Source: RHLJ01 sp965212165
GTDB lineage: Bacteria > Bacteroidota > Rhodothermia > Balneolales > Balneolaceae
NCBI GenBank assembly: GCA_965212165.1
Contig: OZ243096.1
Coordinates: 1,302,001-1,366,000 of the forward strand
DNA: 64,000 nt
Direction of reading: 5' to 3'
Shown here in pieces: positions 43,677-52,962 of the stretch; the stretch's first letter is position 1, and every line of letters begins with the position of its first letter. The notes under the pieces were generated by a model. The model saw only the letters and a list, made by a program, of their open reading frames with translations, was not told the origin of the DNA and did no database searches. The position numbers and the translations under genes are program-made.

Positions 43677-44684
43677 CTAAATATTATCACAAACTGCTTG
43701 TGTAAATGTTGAAGTAGTTCCCTCACCACCAATATCAGGAGTACAATACACTTTTCGTTCAACAAGGGTTTTGTAAACTGCTTTACGAATTTCTTCTGCA
43801 ACCTGTTTTTGCCCAATATGTTCGAGCATCATTAGAGATGAAAAAAGTAGTGCTAGTGGATTGGCTTTATTCTGTCCAACTATATCAGGAGCTGAACCAT
43901 GAACGGCTTCAAACATTGCGGCATCATCACCAATATTAGCAGATCCAGTTACACCTAAACCACCTACTAATCCTGAAGCAAGATCAGAAAGGATATCACC
44001 AAAAAGATTAGTAGTCACAACTACATCAAAACGTTGTGGACGCATAACCATTTGCATCGCCATGTTATCGACTATTAAATCTTCAAACTCTATATCAGGG
44101 TAATTTTTAGCTACCTCTCTACCAACTTCTAGGAAAAGTCCTGTAGTAAGTTTTAAAATATTTGCCTTATGAACAAGAGTAATTTTCTTTCTATCATTTG
44201 CTAGTGCATATTCAAATGCTGAAGTTACAATTTTACGACTTGCTTCTTCTGTTACTACTGCAATACTCTCTGCATGCGTTTTAGTTTTTTCGTCAACCCA
44301 ATGTTCTTTACCAATATATAACCCTTGAGTATTCTCTCTGAAAATAACCATGTCAACATTTTTGAAAGGACTGTCAATACTAGGTAATGTTCTTGCTGGT
44401 CTAATATTACTAAAGAGATTAAACTTCTGTCTCAGTGCAACGTTTACGGAACGAAAGCCAGTGCCAACTGGTGTTGTAAGAGGTCCTTTTAATGCTACTC
44501 TGTGTTCGTTAATTGCCTCGATAGCTTCATCTGGGAGAGGGTTGCCTTTTTCTTGATATGCAGTAAGTCCAGCAGTTTGATGTATCCAATTAATTTCAGC
44601 TCCTGCTTTTTCTAATATTGTAGTTACGGCATTAGTAATTTCAGATCCAATTCCATCACCAGGAATTAAAACAACATTCTTCAT
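43677..44684 (-). CDS. NAD-dependent isocitrate dehydrogenase (IDH3-like)
   Basis: 335 residues of the isocitrate/isopropylmalate dehydrogenase fold. LIPGDGIGSEIT, LKGPLTTPVGTGFRSVNVALRQ, FRENTQGLYIGKEH and the cofactor loop GSAPDIVGQNKANPLAL are present. The GTGFRSVNVALR segment matches the substrate loop of NAD-type IDH rather than isopropylmalate dehydrogenase, and the short length matches IDH3-like monomers. A TCA-cycle role is inferred; isopropylmalate dehydrogenase is the main alternative. Confidence 0.85.
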   Translation of the reverse strand: MKNVVLIPGDGIGSEITNAVTTILEKAGAEINWIHQTAGLTAYQEKGNPLPDEAIEAINEHRVALKGPLTTPVGTGFRSVNVALRQKFNLFSNIRPARTLPSIDSPFKNVDMVIFRENTQGLYIGKEHWVDEKTKTHAESIAVVTEEASRKIVTSAFEYALANDRKKITLVHKANILKLTTGLFLEVGREVAKNYPDIEFEDLIVDNMAMQMVMRPQRFDVVVTTNLFGDILSDLASGLVGGLGVTGSANIGDDAAMFEAVHGSAPDIVGQNKANPLALLFSSLMMLEHIGQKQVAEEIRKAVYKTLVERKVYCTPDIGGEGTTSTFTQAVCDNI

Positions 44685-44779
44685 AGAGTAATTTTTTTAA
44701 TTTTTCTTATTGACCAAAGATACAAAAAACAAAACTCCTTAGTTCGGATAGGAGTTCTGAAAAATGCTTACTGAATAGA

Positions 44780-45946
44780 TTATGATGAATAGCTCACACG
44801 GTAAATCTTACCTGCATAATCATCTGATATGAGCAATGAACCATCATCAAGTTGAACTATAGAGACAGGACGACCTCTAATATCTTCTTCGCTCTGTAAA
44901 AAACCTGTAATAAAAGGTTCGTACGAAATAGCATTACCGCTGTCATCAAAAGTGACAAGCATAATTCTATATCCAATTTTTTCACTTCTATTCCAACTTC
45001 CATGTTCCGCAATTAAAGCCTGATTTTTATAGATTTTTGGAAACATATCTCCCGTATAGAAAAGTAATCCTAATGGGGCTACATGTGGTCCTAATTCTTG
45101 TTTTGGCTTTCTAAAGTTAGCTTCTCTTTCTTTTCCTGCATCACCAAATTCAGGATCCCAAACTGATGAAGCGTGTAAGTAAGGAAACCCGAAATGCTGT
45201 CCAATTTCCGTTATTTCATTCAGTTCACCAGGAGGAGTATCATCACCGAGCCAATCTCTACCATTATCGGTAAACCAAATTTTTTGTGTTTCAGGATGCC
45301 ATGTAAAACCAACTGTATTTCGAATACCACTAGCAATAATCTCCATATTGCTTCCATCCTTATTAATTCGAGTTAGAGTCGCATATAGTTGATTTACTTG
45401 TTCATTATCACACACATTACAAGGAGCTCCAACAGGGACGTACAGTTTTTCATCGGGTCCAAAAGCTATATATTTCCATCCATGGCTTGTTTCGGTAGGA
45501 TATTGGTCTGTTACTAAGATAGGTGTTGGAGGGTTTTGTAGATCATTCTCAATGTTCTCAAACCGCCAGATTTTACTAACCTCAGCAACGTATAAATCAC
45601 CATCAATAAATGCTACTCCATTTGGCATTCGTAAACCGGAAATTATGGTGTAAACAGTATCTGCCTTAAAATCTTTATTTCGATCAACTACAGCATATAC
45701 TTTTCCATTTTCTCCAGTTTTACGTGTTCCTACATATACGATACCTGAAGGACTAACGGCTAATTGTCGAGCTCCAGGAACTTGATCTGAAAATTCTTCA
45801 ACTGTAAATCCAGTAGGGGTTTGAAGAAAGCCTAATGAAAGATTAGTTAACTCGGTATTTAATGTGTTTAAATTTTCTTTTTTTTGATCTGATGTTGAGC
45901 ATCCCAAAGTCAAAAAAAGAGTACATAATACAATGAATGTTCGCAT
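44780..45946 (-). CDS. Sorbosone/PQQ-type glucose dehydrogenase-like propeller lipoprotein
   Basis: 388 residues. Lipoprotein signal with LTLGC. The six-bladed propeller of the GSDH family is marked by GARQLAVSPSGIVYVGTR, GVAFIDGDLYVAEV, PDEKLYVPVGAPCNVCD, GIRNTVGFTWHPETQKIWFTDNGRDWLGDD and AEHGSWNRSEKIGYR, ending GSLLISDDYAGKIYRVSY. Members oxidise sugars or aldehydes with PQQ or bind sugars. The CNVCD pair suggests a disulfide. Cofactor use is unproven here. Confidence 0.88.
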   Translation of the reverse strand: MRTFIVLCTLFLTLGCSTSDQKKENLNTLNTELTNLSLGFLQTPTGFTVEEFSDQVPGARQLAVSPSGIVYVGTRKTGENGKVYAVVDRNKDFKADTVYTIISGLRMPNGVAFIDGDLYVAEVSKIWRFENIENDLQNPPTPILVTDQYPTETSHGWKYIAFGPDEKLYVPVGAPCNVCDNEQVNQLYATLTRINKDGSNMEIIASGIRNTVGFTWHPETQKIWFTDNGRDWLGDDTPPGELNEITEIGQHFGFPYLHASSVWDPEFGDAGKEREANFRKPKQELGPHVAPLGLLFYTGDMFPKIYKNQALIAEHGSWNRSEKIGYRIMLVTFDDSGNAISYEPFITGFLQSEEDIRGRPVSIVQLDDGSLLISDDYAGKIYRVSYSS

Positions 45947-46057
45947 GACTTGAATAGTTTGTTATTCTATAAAAATGAGACTTACTAGAAACATATTCTG
46001 TTAAAGTTTGAGAAGTTTATGAATAATAAAAGAAATCCAAAAAAGGGTATTAATTAA

Positions 46058-47482
46058 ATGAAACGCACACTAGTCTGGTTTAGGAATGACTTAAGAGTGC
46101 ATGATAACTTGCCGTTATTTGAAGCTTGTAATTTAGGTGAGGTTCTTCCTGTGTATTGTTTTGATCCTTTACAATTCAAAAAAACTGCATTCGGTTTTAA
46201 TAAAACTGGACCTTTCCGGTCACAATTTTTATTGGAATCAGTACAGAATTTAAAAGAAAATTTAATAGAACTAGGAGGAAATCTAGTAATAAAGTATGGG
46301 AACCCTGTTGATGAATTAAGTAAGCTGGTTCATGAGCATAATATTGATCAGGTATTTGTACAAAAAGAATTCACAACTGAAGAAATTAAATTGGAAGATG
46401 GGTTAAGGAAAGTATTAAATATCCCGATCAAGTTTTTCTGGGGAAGTACTCTATATCATATTGATGATTTAAAATTCTCAAAAGATTCTATTCCTGAAGT
46501 ATTTACCGTATTTAGAAAAGCGATTGAAAAAACATCGAATATTAGAGAGCTAATATTTCCTTCTAAGGGCATAAAGTTAATAAGTGGTGTTGATTTTGGA
46601 ACTATTCCGACACGAGATGATCTTGGCATTGAGAAACAAAGTATCAATTCGAAATCAGTTCTTCAATTCAAAGGGGGAGAAACGTTAGCCTTAGAACGAC
46701 TTAAGGAATATATTTGGGACAAAGACTTATTAAAAAACTATAAGTTTACTAGAAATGGAATGCTTGGTGCCGATTATTCCTCAAAATTTTCACCATGGTT
46801 AGCAAGTGGTTGTTTATCTCCTCGGAAAATATTTTGGGAAGTTAAAAAATATGAGAGGGATCGAATTAAAAATGATTCAACTTATTGGTTAATATTTGAA
46901 TTGATATGGAGAGACTACTTTAAATTTTCTGCTTGGAAATATGGAGCCAAAATTTTCCAAAAAGGAGGTATTCAGTCTAAAGATCGCATATGGAGTACAA
47001 ATAGAAAAGATTTCGACAAGTGGGCAAAAGGAGAAACCGGTATTCCCTTTATTGATGCAAATATGAGAGAACTGAATGAAACAGGTTTCATTAGTAATCG
47101 TGGAAGACAGAACGTGGCAAGTTTCTTGGCACAAAATTTAAATATCGATTGGAGAATGGGAGCTGAATATTTTGAATCATTACTTCTAGATTATGATCCA
47201 TGTTCTAACTATGGGAATTGGGCATATAATGCTACGGTTGGCCACGATCCTAGAAACCGATATTTTAATATCTTAAATCAAGCTGAGAGATATGATAAAA
47301 CCGGAGAATATGTTCGCTACTGGTTAACAGAGCTTAAATATATTCCAAATGAGTTCGTTCATAAACCACATACAATACCACCAGACCAACAGAAGTTATA
47401 TGATATACAGGTTGGTATAGATTATCCTAAACCTTTTATTGATTTGGAGAAGAGTTATGAAGAAATCAAAAACAGAGAGTAG
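46058..47482 (+). CDS. Cryptochrome-DASH family photolyase
   Basis: 474 residues. N-terminal photolyase domain TLVWFRNDLRVHDNLPLFEA with LPVYCFDPLQF; FAD-binding C-terminal domain with FELIWRDYFKFSAWKYGAKIF, NANMRELNETGFISNRGRQNVASFLAQNLNIDWRMGAEYFE-like core and DYDPCSNYGNWAY. The FNKTGPFRSQFLLES segment and overall order match CRY-DASH, which repairs cyclobutane dimers in single-stranded DNA. Two small genes follow, the first overlapping its end by 26 bases. Confidence 0.95.
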   Translation: MKRTLVWFRNDLRVHDNLPLFEACNLGEVLPVYCFDPLQFKKTAFGFNKTGPFRSQFLLESVQNLKENLIELGGNLVIKYGNPVDELSKLVHEHNIDQVFVQKEFTTEEIKLEDGLRKVLNIPIKFFWGSTLYHIDDLKFSKDSIPEVFTVFRKAIEKTSNIRELIFPSKGIKLISGVDFGTIPTRDDLGIEKQSINSKSVLQFKGGETLALERLKEYIWDKDLLKNYKFTRNGMLGADYSSKFSPWLASGCLSPRKIFWEVKKYERDRIKNDSTYWLIFELIWRDYFKFSAWKYGAKIFQKGGIQSKDRIWSTNRKDFDKWAKGETGIPFIDANMRELNETGFISNRGRQNVASFLAQNLNIDWRMGAEYFESLLLDYDPCSNYGNWAYNATVGHDPRNRYFNILNQAERYDKTGEYVRYWLTELKYIPNEFVHKPHTIPPDQQKLYDIQVGIDYPKPFIDLEKSYEEIKNRE

Positions 47483-47681
47483 AGCCAAAATATTATATTT
47501 GAAGTCGAAGCAAAAAGCTACCATGACTGTTCATGCATCAGAAATAGCACGGACATTATTTGCGGAAAGATGGAGAAATTATATTGATCAAGTATATATG
47601 GTTGCGGTACAAATGAAGAAGGACAAGAGAGATAAAATGGAAAACTCCAAAAAGCCATTATCTCAGTTTCAAATAGACTAA
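47457..47681 (+). CDS. Small basic protein in the CRY-DASH cluster, unrecognised
   Basis: 74 residues from ATG 47457 (MKKSKTESRAKILYLKSKQK), overlapping the photolyase 3' end. Very basic, predicted helical (ASEIARTLFAERWRNYIDQVYMVAVQMKKDK). I do not recognise a family. Placement between cry-DASH and the DUF2256 gene with almost no spacing argues that it is a real operon member. A longer in-frame start at 47439 exists. Confidence 0.55.
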   Translation: MKKSKTESRAKILYLKSKQKATMTVHASEIARTLFAERWRNYIDQVYMVAVQMKKDKRDKMENSKKPLSQFQID

Positions 47682-47692
47682 TATTTTATGCT

Positions 47693-47839
47693 ATGGGCAG
47701 AATGAAAAAGAAAAATGAACTACCTACAAAAATATGCCCAATCTGCAATAGACCGTTTAGTTGGAGAAAGAAATGGGAAAAAGATTGGGACAGTGTGAAG
47801 TACTGCAGTGAAAGATGCAGAAGAAATTCAAAAACCTAA
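47693..47839 (+). CDS. DUF2256 zinc-ribbon-like protein
   Basis: 48 residues from ATG 47693 (or 45 from 47702). ICPICNRPFSWRKKWEKDW is followed by VKYCSERCRRN: CxxC and CxxxC knuckles with the tryptophan-rich RPFSWRKKW core, which is the DUF2256 signature. In many bacteria this tiny family is encoded beside cryptochrome-DASH, as here. Function unknown. The 3' end overlaps the convergent SDR gene by 12 bases. Confidence 0.85.
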   Translation: MGRMKKKNELPTKICPICNRPFSWRKKWEKDWDSVKYCSERCRRNSKT

Positions 47840-48556
47840 TCGATCCCAAATGAATTGAGGTGTTGATTTAGCAACCCACGCCATTAATCTCCAACGTTTA
47901 GTAACATAAACATGGTTTTTTCTAGCTTCAATAGCTTTAACCATTTGAGTCACTGCTTTCTCAGTTGTAGATACCCAAAACATACCTTTGTTATTTTCTG
48001 TCATCTCAGATTCAACAAATCCAGGTTTTATGTCTGTTATAACAACATCCAATTTCATTCGATTCGCTTTTTGACGAAACCCCGTCATATAATTTGAAAT
48101 AAAATGTTTTGAAGCAGTGTAAGCCGCAGCTCGTCCTGACGAAAGAGTTGAGGCAATTGAAGACATTCCAACAATTTGTCCAGATTGTTTTTTATCAATG
48201 AAATATTGAAATGCTACATTCATACCATGTGAAAATGCAGTTACATTTACATCAATAGTTTGCTTGTCAGACGGCCAGTTTAACTTTCTTGAATCCCTTC
48301 CAACACCCGCATTTAATATCATAATATCCATTCCGCCCATTTCAGAAATCAGCTCAGAATAAACTTTCTCTGAAGTTTCGAAGTCTGTAACATCAAGTGT
48401 CCTAAAAAAAGCTAGCTCGCCTATTTGTTGCTTCAACTCTTCGAGCCGATCGGTTCTTCTCCCAATTAAACCAACTACATACCCTTTATTTGAAAATTGT
48501 ATTGCAAGTTCTTTTCCAATTCCGGAGGTAGCACCTGTAATTAAAACTCTTTTCAT
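47828..48556 (-). CDS. Short-chain dehydrogenase/reductase
   Basis: 242 residues. NAD(P)-binding TGATSGIGKELA, IMILNAGVG, Ser in SSIAS and catalytic YTASKHF. The C-terminus resembles SDRs that carry a hydrophobic end (WRLMAWVAKSTPQFIWDRLGF) and may associate with membranes. Its ATG overlaps the TolC-like stop by four bases, so it belongs to the DUF4956-HlyD-TolC operon. Substrate unknown. Confidence 0.92.
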   Translation of the reverse strand: MKRVLITGATSGIGKELAIQFSNKGYVVGLIGRRTDRLEELKQQIGELAFFRTLDVTDFETSEKVYSELISEMGGMDIMILNAGVGRDSRKLNWPSDKQTIDVNVTAFSHGMNVAFQYFIDKKQSGQIVGMSSIASTLSSGRAAAYTASKHFISNYMTGFRQKANRMKLDVVITDIKPGFVESEMTENNKGMFWVSTTEKAVTQMVKAIEARKNHVYVTKRWRLMAWVAKSTPQFIWDRLGF

Positions 48557-49791
48557 TGTATAGTATTTAAACTATCTGATAAATAATTTATAAGTGGTTG
48601 TTCGATGATAACATCAAAACTAAATAAAAAATCGAGGTATTGTTCAAGTACTCTTTGTTGAGATTTTAGCAGTATTTCATCAATTTTTAAAATTCCTTCT
48701 TGTAACTCAATAATAGCAATTGGGTCATAATCTTCGATACGAGCTAGATTATTTATTAAAGTTTCTAAATCTATCTTATTTACCTCTTCAGTAATCATTC
48801 GATGATGGAGTATAAGATTTTGTAAATGCTCATATTCAAGTAGTTTTTTGACTGAGTCGATACGTTGCTCGTTATCAAATTCACTTTTAAGTTCTAATTC
48901 ATCTAGCGTTCTTTCGGCTATTTGAGGACGGTTATTCTGAAAAATTGGGATTGTAAAACCAATTGAATATCCAATTTCAGAATCGCGATTAGTAAACGGG
49001 AAATACTCTGCTTGAAGAAAACCTATATCGAAATCAGCTTTTTCAACTCTTACTTCTTGTCTTGCAACTTCCATTCTTTGGGCTACTAAATCAAGTTCGA
49101 CAGAGTTAAATGATGAATTGGCAATTCTTGATGAAATATCATCAATTTGATCAACTGAGATTAAATTGAAAGTGCTCCAATCAAAGTCTGTTCTTTTCAA
49201 TATGGATGAGATCCTTTGCTGAGTTTGATTCCATTGTACCAAAGCTTCATCCATTTTCTCTAAACCCTCAATTTGGTCAAGCTTTGCTTCAGCAAAGTCA
49301 CGGGCATCAAATAAATCACTTTCCATATTTTCTTGGAAAATAGAAGCTTTTTTTGAAATCAATAATTGTTGTTTAGTAATTAAGTCAAAAATACTTTGTT
49401 CAAAAAAGTATGTAGTTAATAATTCATATCTACTTATAAGATTCTCTTTAAACTCAATTTTCCTTCTAATATCTAACTCTTTTTTTGTTGCGTTAAATAG
49501 AGCATTATTACGTCTTATTTTCCATGGATTTGATGGTCTTATACGGAATGCGTATTGAAGATCTTCATAAGTTTGATCATCATTACCAGCTCTAACTTCA
49601 ATTTCATCGATAACTGGGATTCTGAAGTTGGAGGGTTTGAGAAAATTGATTTGAGTATCATAAGCTAAAAGACTTTGATCCTCAAAAGCAGTAAGAAAAA
49701 AATCAGAAACAGTCTCTTGGGCATTAATTGAATTAGCGATAAAAAAAATCACTCCCAAAAAAGTAATTCCCTTTTTGAAGATTCGATTCAT
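48553..49791 (-). CDS. TolC-like outer-membrane efflux protein
   Basis: 412 residues with signal peptide (GVIFFIANSINAQ). Long amphipathic helices in two halves (TKKELDIRRKIEFKENLISRYELLTTYFFEQ, SVELDLVAQRMEVARQEVRVEKAD followed by QAEYFPF) and a GFTIPIFQNNRPQ strand turn are typical of outer-membrane efflux (OEP) proteins. Conservation is weak, so the call rests on helical pattern and context: directly downstream of an HlyD-like adaptor with a four-base overlap. Confidence 0.75.
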   Translation of the reverse strand: MNRIFKKGITFLGVIFFIANSINAQETVSDFFLTAFEDQSLLAYDTQINFLKPSNFRIPVIDEIEVRAGNDDQTYEDLQYAFRIRPSNPWKIRRNNALFNATKKELDIRRKIEFKENLISRYELLTTYFFEQSIFDLITKQQLLISKKASIFQENMESDLFDARDFAEAKLDQIEGLEKMDEALVQWNQTQQRISSILKRTDFDWSTFNLISVDQIDDISSRIANSSFNSVELDLVAQRMEVARQEVRVEKADFDIGFLQAEYFPFTNRDSEIGYSIGFTIPIFQNNRPQIAERTLDELELKSEFDNEQRIDSVKKLLEYEHLQNLILHHRMITEEVNKIDLETLINNLARIEDYDPIAIIELQEGILKIDEILLKSQQRVLEQYLDFLFSFDVIIEQPLINYLSDSLNTIQ

Positions 49792-50780
49792 TTAACAATT
49801 ATTTTTTCGCCAACAGGAAGGCCATTTTCTTCAGGAATTTCAATAAAAACTTCTAATCCAAAAGCTTTAACAGAAGTCGATTTTTGAAGGATTTCTGGGA
49901 GTTCAACGACAGAACCAAAGCCAATGATTCTGCCGGTCGTAAATAAGTTGTTATGTTCTAGTGCACTTATTGATACCGTTTCACCTAATCTTTTATCACG
50001 ATCTTTCTTACCAACTAGATAACCAACTACCGATGTAGGATGTAGAGGATTTATTGATACAACGGAACTAAAAGCTTCAATTTGTTCGCCTTCTTTTACG
50101 TATACATTTTCTATAACTCCAGCAAATGTTGCATACTTATTCAATCTGTCTGCTTCTTCAAATTTCCAATCCAGCTCTTGCTGGGCAAGATCAATTCTTG
50201 CTTGAATCTGAGATTGGTCAAACTGATGATCTTGTCTAATATCTTGTTCTTTTATATTGATAGCTTCAATTTCAAGAGAGCCTTTATCTCTAATTGATTT
50301 AATTGTAAGATTAAGTGAGGTCAGGCTATCGCTGAGAGTATTGGAATCTCGTTCTTTTAAAAGTTCGTTAGTTATAGACCTATTCAAATCTATTTTATTC
50401 TGGATTAGCGCTATTTCACTATTGATATCACTTCTTATAATTCTTTTTTCTGATTCAAGAAGTTGAATTTCAGATTCAAGTAATTTTTGTTTTTCCAACT
50501 TCTCAGATTTCAGTAATTCTATCTCTTTTTGAAGTTTTTTAATCTCTAGTATTAATTCTTGACTAGTTAACCCAATAAGTAAGTCTCCAGGCTGTACTGT
50601 TTGCCCAGGTACTACATTAACATGATCGATTATAGCAGTCCTTTCTGAATTAACTTTATAATCTTTTGAATAGGTGATACCTAAAAATGAGCTACTTCCT
50701 TTAAAATAACGAGTATTTATAGTGAGTAGCCCAATAAAAAGAACTGCTATGATCACATAAAACGAATTAAGCTTTTTCAT
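49788..50780 (-). CDS. HlyD-like periplasmic adaptor (membrane fusion protein)
   Basis: 330 residues: one N-terminal membrane helix (FYVIIAVLFIGLLTI), a lipoyl half (INHVNVVPGQTVQPGDLLIGL-type: IIDHVNVVPGQTVQPGDLLI), a long coiled-coil hairpin (about 80-215, rich in LLESEIQLLESEKR), the second lipoyl half (ATFAGVIENVYVKEGEQIEAF) and a beta-barrel. It would bridge an inner-membrane component and the TolC-like protein encoded next. The gene upstream encodes a DUF4956 membrane protein instead of an ABC, RND or MFS pump. Confidence 0.85.
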   Translation of the reverse strand: MKKLNSFYVIIAVLFIGLLTINTRYFKGSSSFLGITYSKDYKVNSERTAIIDHVNVVPGQTVQPGDLLIGLTSQELILEIKKLQKEIELLKSEKLEKQKLLESEIQLLESEKRIIRSDINSEIALIQNKIDLNRSITNELLKERDSNTLSDSLTSLNLTIKSIRDKGSLEIEAINIKEQDIRQDHQFDQSQIQARIDLAQQELDWKFEEADRLNKYATFAGVIENVYVKEGEQIEAFSSVVSINPLHPTSVVGYLVGKKDRDKRLGETVSISALEHNNLFTTGRIIGFGSVVELPEILQKSTSVKAFGLEVFIEIPEENGLPVGEKIIVK

Positions 50781-50791
50781 ATATCTATTAC

Positions 50792-51469
50792 CTAATTGTC
50801 TTCCTGAAATGCACGATAATCAACCTTAACACGATCAATTCCTTCAACAGCTTGAAGCTGACTTAAGAAGTCAGCATTGCTAGTATTGAGTCTCAACTCA
50901 ATGACATAATCCATATCAAATCTTCCATCGTCTCTTGTACTTAACTGGACTTCACTATGTTCTGAACAAAAATCATCTATGATGGTGATTGCAATAGGAA
51001 GGAACTTTTTGTCAAGTAATCTAAATTGAAGCTTTCCTCTTACACCTTCTTTAGATGAAAAAGGGGTTAAATGAAGTATTAATGCAGCAATACAAAATAA
51101 AAGAGTTCCAACAAATGCTATTGTATAACCAAATACACCAATTGCCAAACCGACGCTGAGTGATGCAAATAAAAAGATAATATTTCGAGCATCAGATATT
51201 CTTGTTCTAAAACGTATAATGGCAAGTGCACCAAAAGCCCCTAGTCCTCGAGCAAGACTATCACCAATGGCCATCATTACCATTGCAGCAACAATTGATC
51301 CCAAAGACATTGCCTGAAAGAAGTTCTTCGGGTATTGGTGACCTGAGTAGGTGAGTTTATGAGTTATAGCAATCAATGAAGAGAGTACGAAAGACCACAA
51401 TAGTGAATAAAAGACATTTAAAAATGTCGGATAATCGTATACCGGTTGATCCGGAAAAAGTTCAAACAT
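50792..51469 (-). CDS. DUF4956 membrane protein
   Basis: 225 residues with about four membrane helices in the first 140. The family core is visible: FFQAMSLGSIVAAMVMMAIGDSLARGLGAFGALAIIRFRTRISDARNIIFLFASLSVGLAIG, containing GALAIIRFRT. A soluble C-terminal domain of about 85 residues (GVRGKLQFRLLDKKFLPIAIT) follows. DUF4956 proteins are often next to polyphosphate polymerase-like (VTC) or CotH genes; here it heads an operon with HlyD and TolC homologues, suggesting that it is the inner-membrane part of an envelope complex. Function unproven. Confidence 0.85.
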   Translation of the reverse strand: MFELFPDQPVYDYPTFLNVFYSLLWSFVLSSLIAITHKLTYSGHQYPKNFFQAMSLGSIVAAMVMMAIGDSLARGLGAFGALAIIRFRTRISDARNIIFLFASLSVGLAIGVFGYTIAFVGTLLFCIAALILHLTPFSSKEGVRGKLQFRLLDKKFLPIAITIIDDFCSEHSEVQLSTRDDGRFDMDYVIELRLNTSNADFLSQLQAVEGIDRVKVDYRAFQEDN

Positions 51470-51561
51470 AGTTGCTAATTAATGCTCTAATTGAGCGCTG
51501 ACTATTAAAATTTGTCAATCATAATTATACTACTCTTTTATGCGATAACAAAAGCTTCGAA

Positions 51562-52110
51562 CTATGCTTTCTGAAGTTCAGGTATTCTGGTTTTTGCAAA
51601 TTCAAAACCACCAAAAAGCACACCTGAATACACAAGATCACCAAAGAGTGTGTTTTGGAAAAATGGAATAGCCATTTCATAACAAAGCACAAGCCCAGAT
51701 AAAGTTAGTGGGTAATCGGGATCACTTAACCATACACCGAAATTTGAAATCACGAAAAAGAGTATTGAAGCAGAAAGACTTCCAACAAAGACTCTTGATA
51801 CACTTACTTTTTTAAATATGAATATACCAGCAATTACTATAGCTGCAATAGCTCCATAAACCCATAAAAACCCAGGTGTAAAGATGGTAAAGCTTTGGTA
51901 ATAGCTAGCATAAAGAACATTATTTATTACTAAGTCGCTCAAAAACATAGCTAATAATGGAAGAATAAAAGAGAGCTTTTTATTTGTAAAATAAGCAGCT
52001 CCAAATAATGACATAGCGCCAATAGGGGCAAAATTGTAAGGATGTGGAATTAACCTAGAAAAAGCAGCAACTAAAATTAATCCAGATAGAACTAGTAAAC
52101 GTTTATTCAT
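51562..52110 (-). CDS. DUF6580-like membrane protein (possible ECF-type substrate carrier)
   Basis: 182 residues, five to six hydrophobic segments. LIPHPYNFAPIGAMSLFGAAYF and FLSDLVINNVLYASYY at the start and ISNFGVWLSDPDYPLTLSGLVLCYEMAIPFFQNTLFGDLVYSGVLFG near the end are the conserved pieces of this family, thought to be related to ECF-transporter S components. Ligand unknown. No ECF A/T subunit genes are nearby. Confidence 0.8.
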   Translation of the reverse strand: MNKRLLVLSGLILVAAFSRLIPHPYNFAPIGAMSLFGAAYFTNKKLSFILPLLAMFLSDLVINNVLYASYYQSFTIFTPGFLWVYGAIAAIVIAGIFIFKKVSVSRVFVGSLSASILFFVISNFGVWLSDPDYPLTLSGLVLCYEMAIPFFQNTLFGDLVYSGVLFGGFEFAKTRIPELQKA

Positions 52111-52142
52111 AATTTGATTTTATAAAGTTTACCTAAAATAAA

Positions 52143-52174
52143 AAAAGCATCGCTTCAAATGAAACGATGCTTTT
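52143..52174 (-). terminator. Intrinsic terminator after the YceI gene
   Basis: AAAAGCATCG (52143-52152) pairs with CGATGCTTTT (52165-52174); the minus-direction T-run follows. It lies about 35 bases after the YceI-family stop. Confidence 0.85.
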
Positions 52175-52208
52175 AAAATTAAGATATTTTTTTGAGGTCG
52201 ATAAATCT

Positions 52209-52826
52209 TTAGTCAGCCATCACGTTTGTGGCGTTAAGCTCCAAGTTAAGAGTAATTTCAACTTCATTACCTACTACTGCGTCTGATACCCAATCACCAG
52301 TTCCAACTTTGTAGTCGTTACGAAGAAGCATGAATTCTGAGCGAATACCAGCAACTAATGTATTTTCTCTAAATGGATTGTCTTGAACTCCAAGTAATGT
52401 GAAAGGTAACTCGAAATCTTTACTTACATCTTTAATCGTTAATGTACCATATGCTACAAATTCATTGTCGCCAACAGATTTAATATCATTACTACTAAAT
52501 TTGATAGTTGGATATTCTGTTGCGTTAAAGAAATCTGGAGATTGTAAATGACCATCTCTTCTTTCATTTTTTGTATTGATGCTTGGAACTTGAATAACTA
52601 CATCGATACTGCTTTCTTCTAGATTATCTGGCGAAAAGTTTACATTAGCTTCGTATTCTTCAAAAGCACCTGGTACTTTTGCAAAAAAGTGGCGTACTTC
52701 GAAATCTATTGAACTGTGCGATTTGTCAATTGACCATGGTAACGCATCCATTTTACTCATAGCTATAGATACAACAGCAAATGTAGTAATTGCTACTACG
52801 GATAATATTTTTTTGGAAATTTTCAT
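52209..52826 (-). CDS. YceI-family periplasmic protein
   Basis: 205 residues with signal peptide (KILSVVAITTFAVVSIAMSKMDA). The lipocalin-like YceI barrel is marked by WSIDKSHSSIDFEVRHFFAKVPGAFEEYEA, IDVVIQVPSINTKNERRDGHLQSPDFF and YGTLTIKDVSKDFELPFTLLG. Structures from the family bind polyisoprenoid lipids; the physiological role is unclear. Single gene with its own terminator. Confidence 0.93.
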   Translation of the reverse strand: MKISKKILSVVAITTFAVVSIAMSKMDALPWSIDKSHSSIDFEVRHFFAKVPGAFEEYEANVNFSPDNLEESSIDVVIQVPSINTKNERRDGHLQSPDFFNATEYPTIKFSSNDIKSVGDNEFVAYGTLTIKDVSKDFELPFTLLGVQDNPFRENTLVAGIRSEFMLLRNDYKVGTGDWVSDAVVGNEVEITLNLELNATNVMAD

Positions 52827-52962
52827 TGGAATAATATTTATAATTTTTTGATTGATAAGTATAACAACTTATCTGTTACAGAAATAATTCCTTTAATGTT
52901 AAACTAAATTTCAATAGTCTGAAAATAAGTTGTTGTTATCGGAGTGATAGATAAATGAAAAG

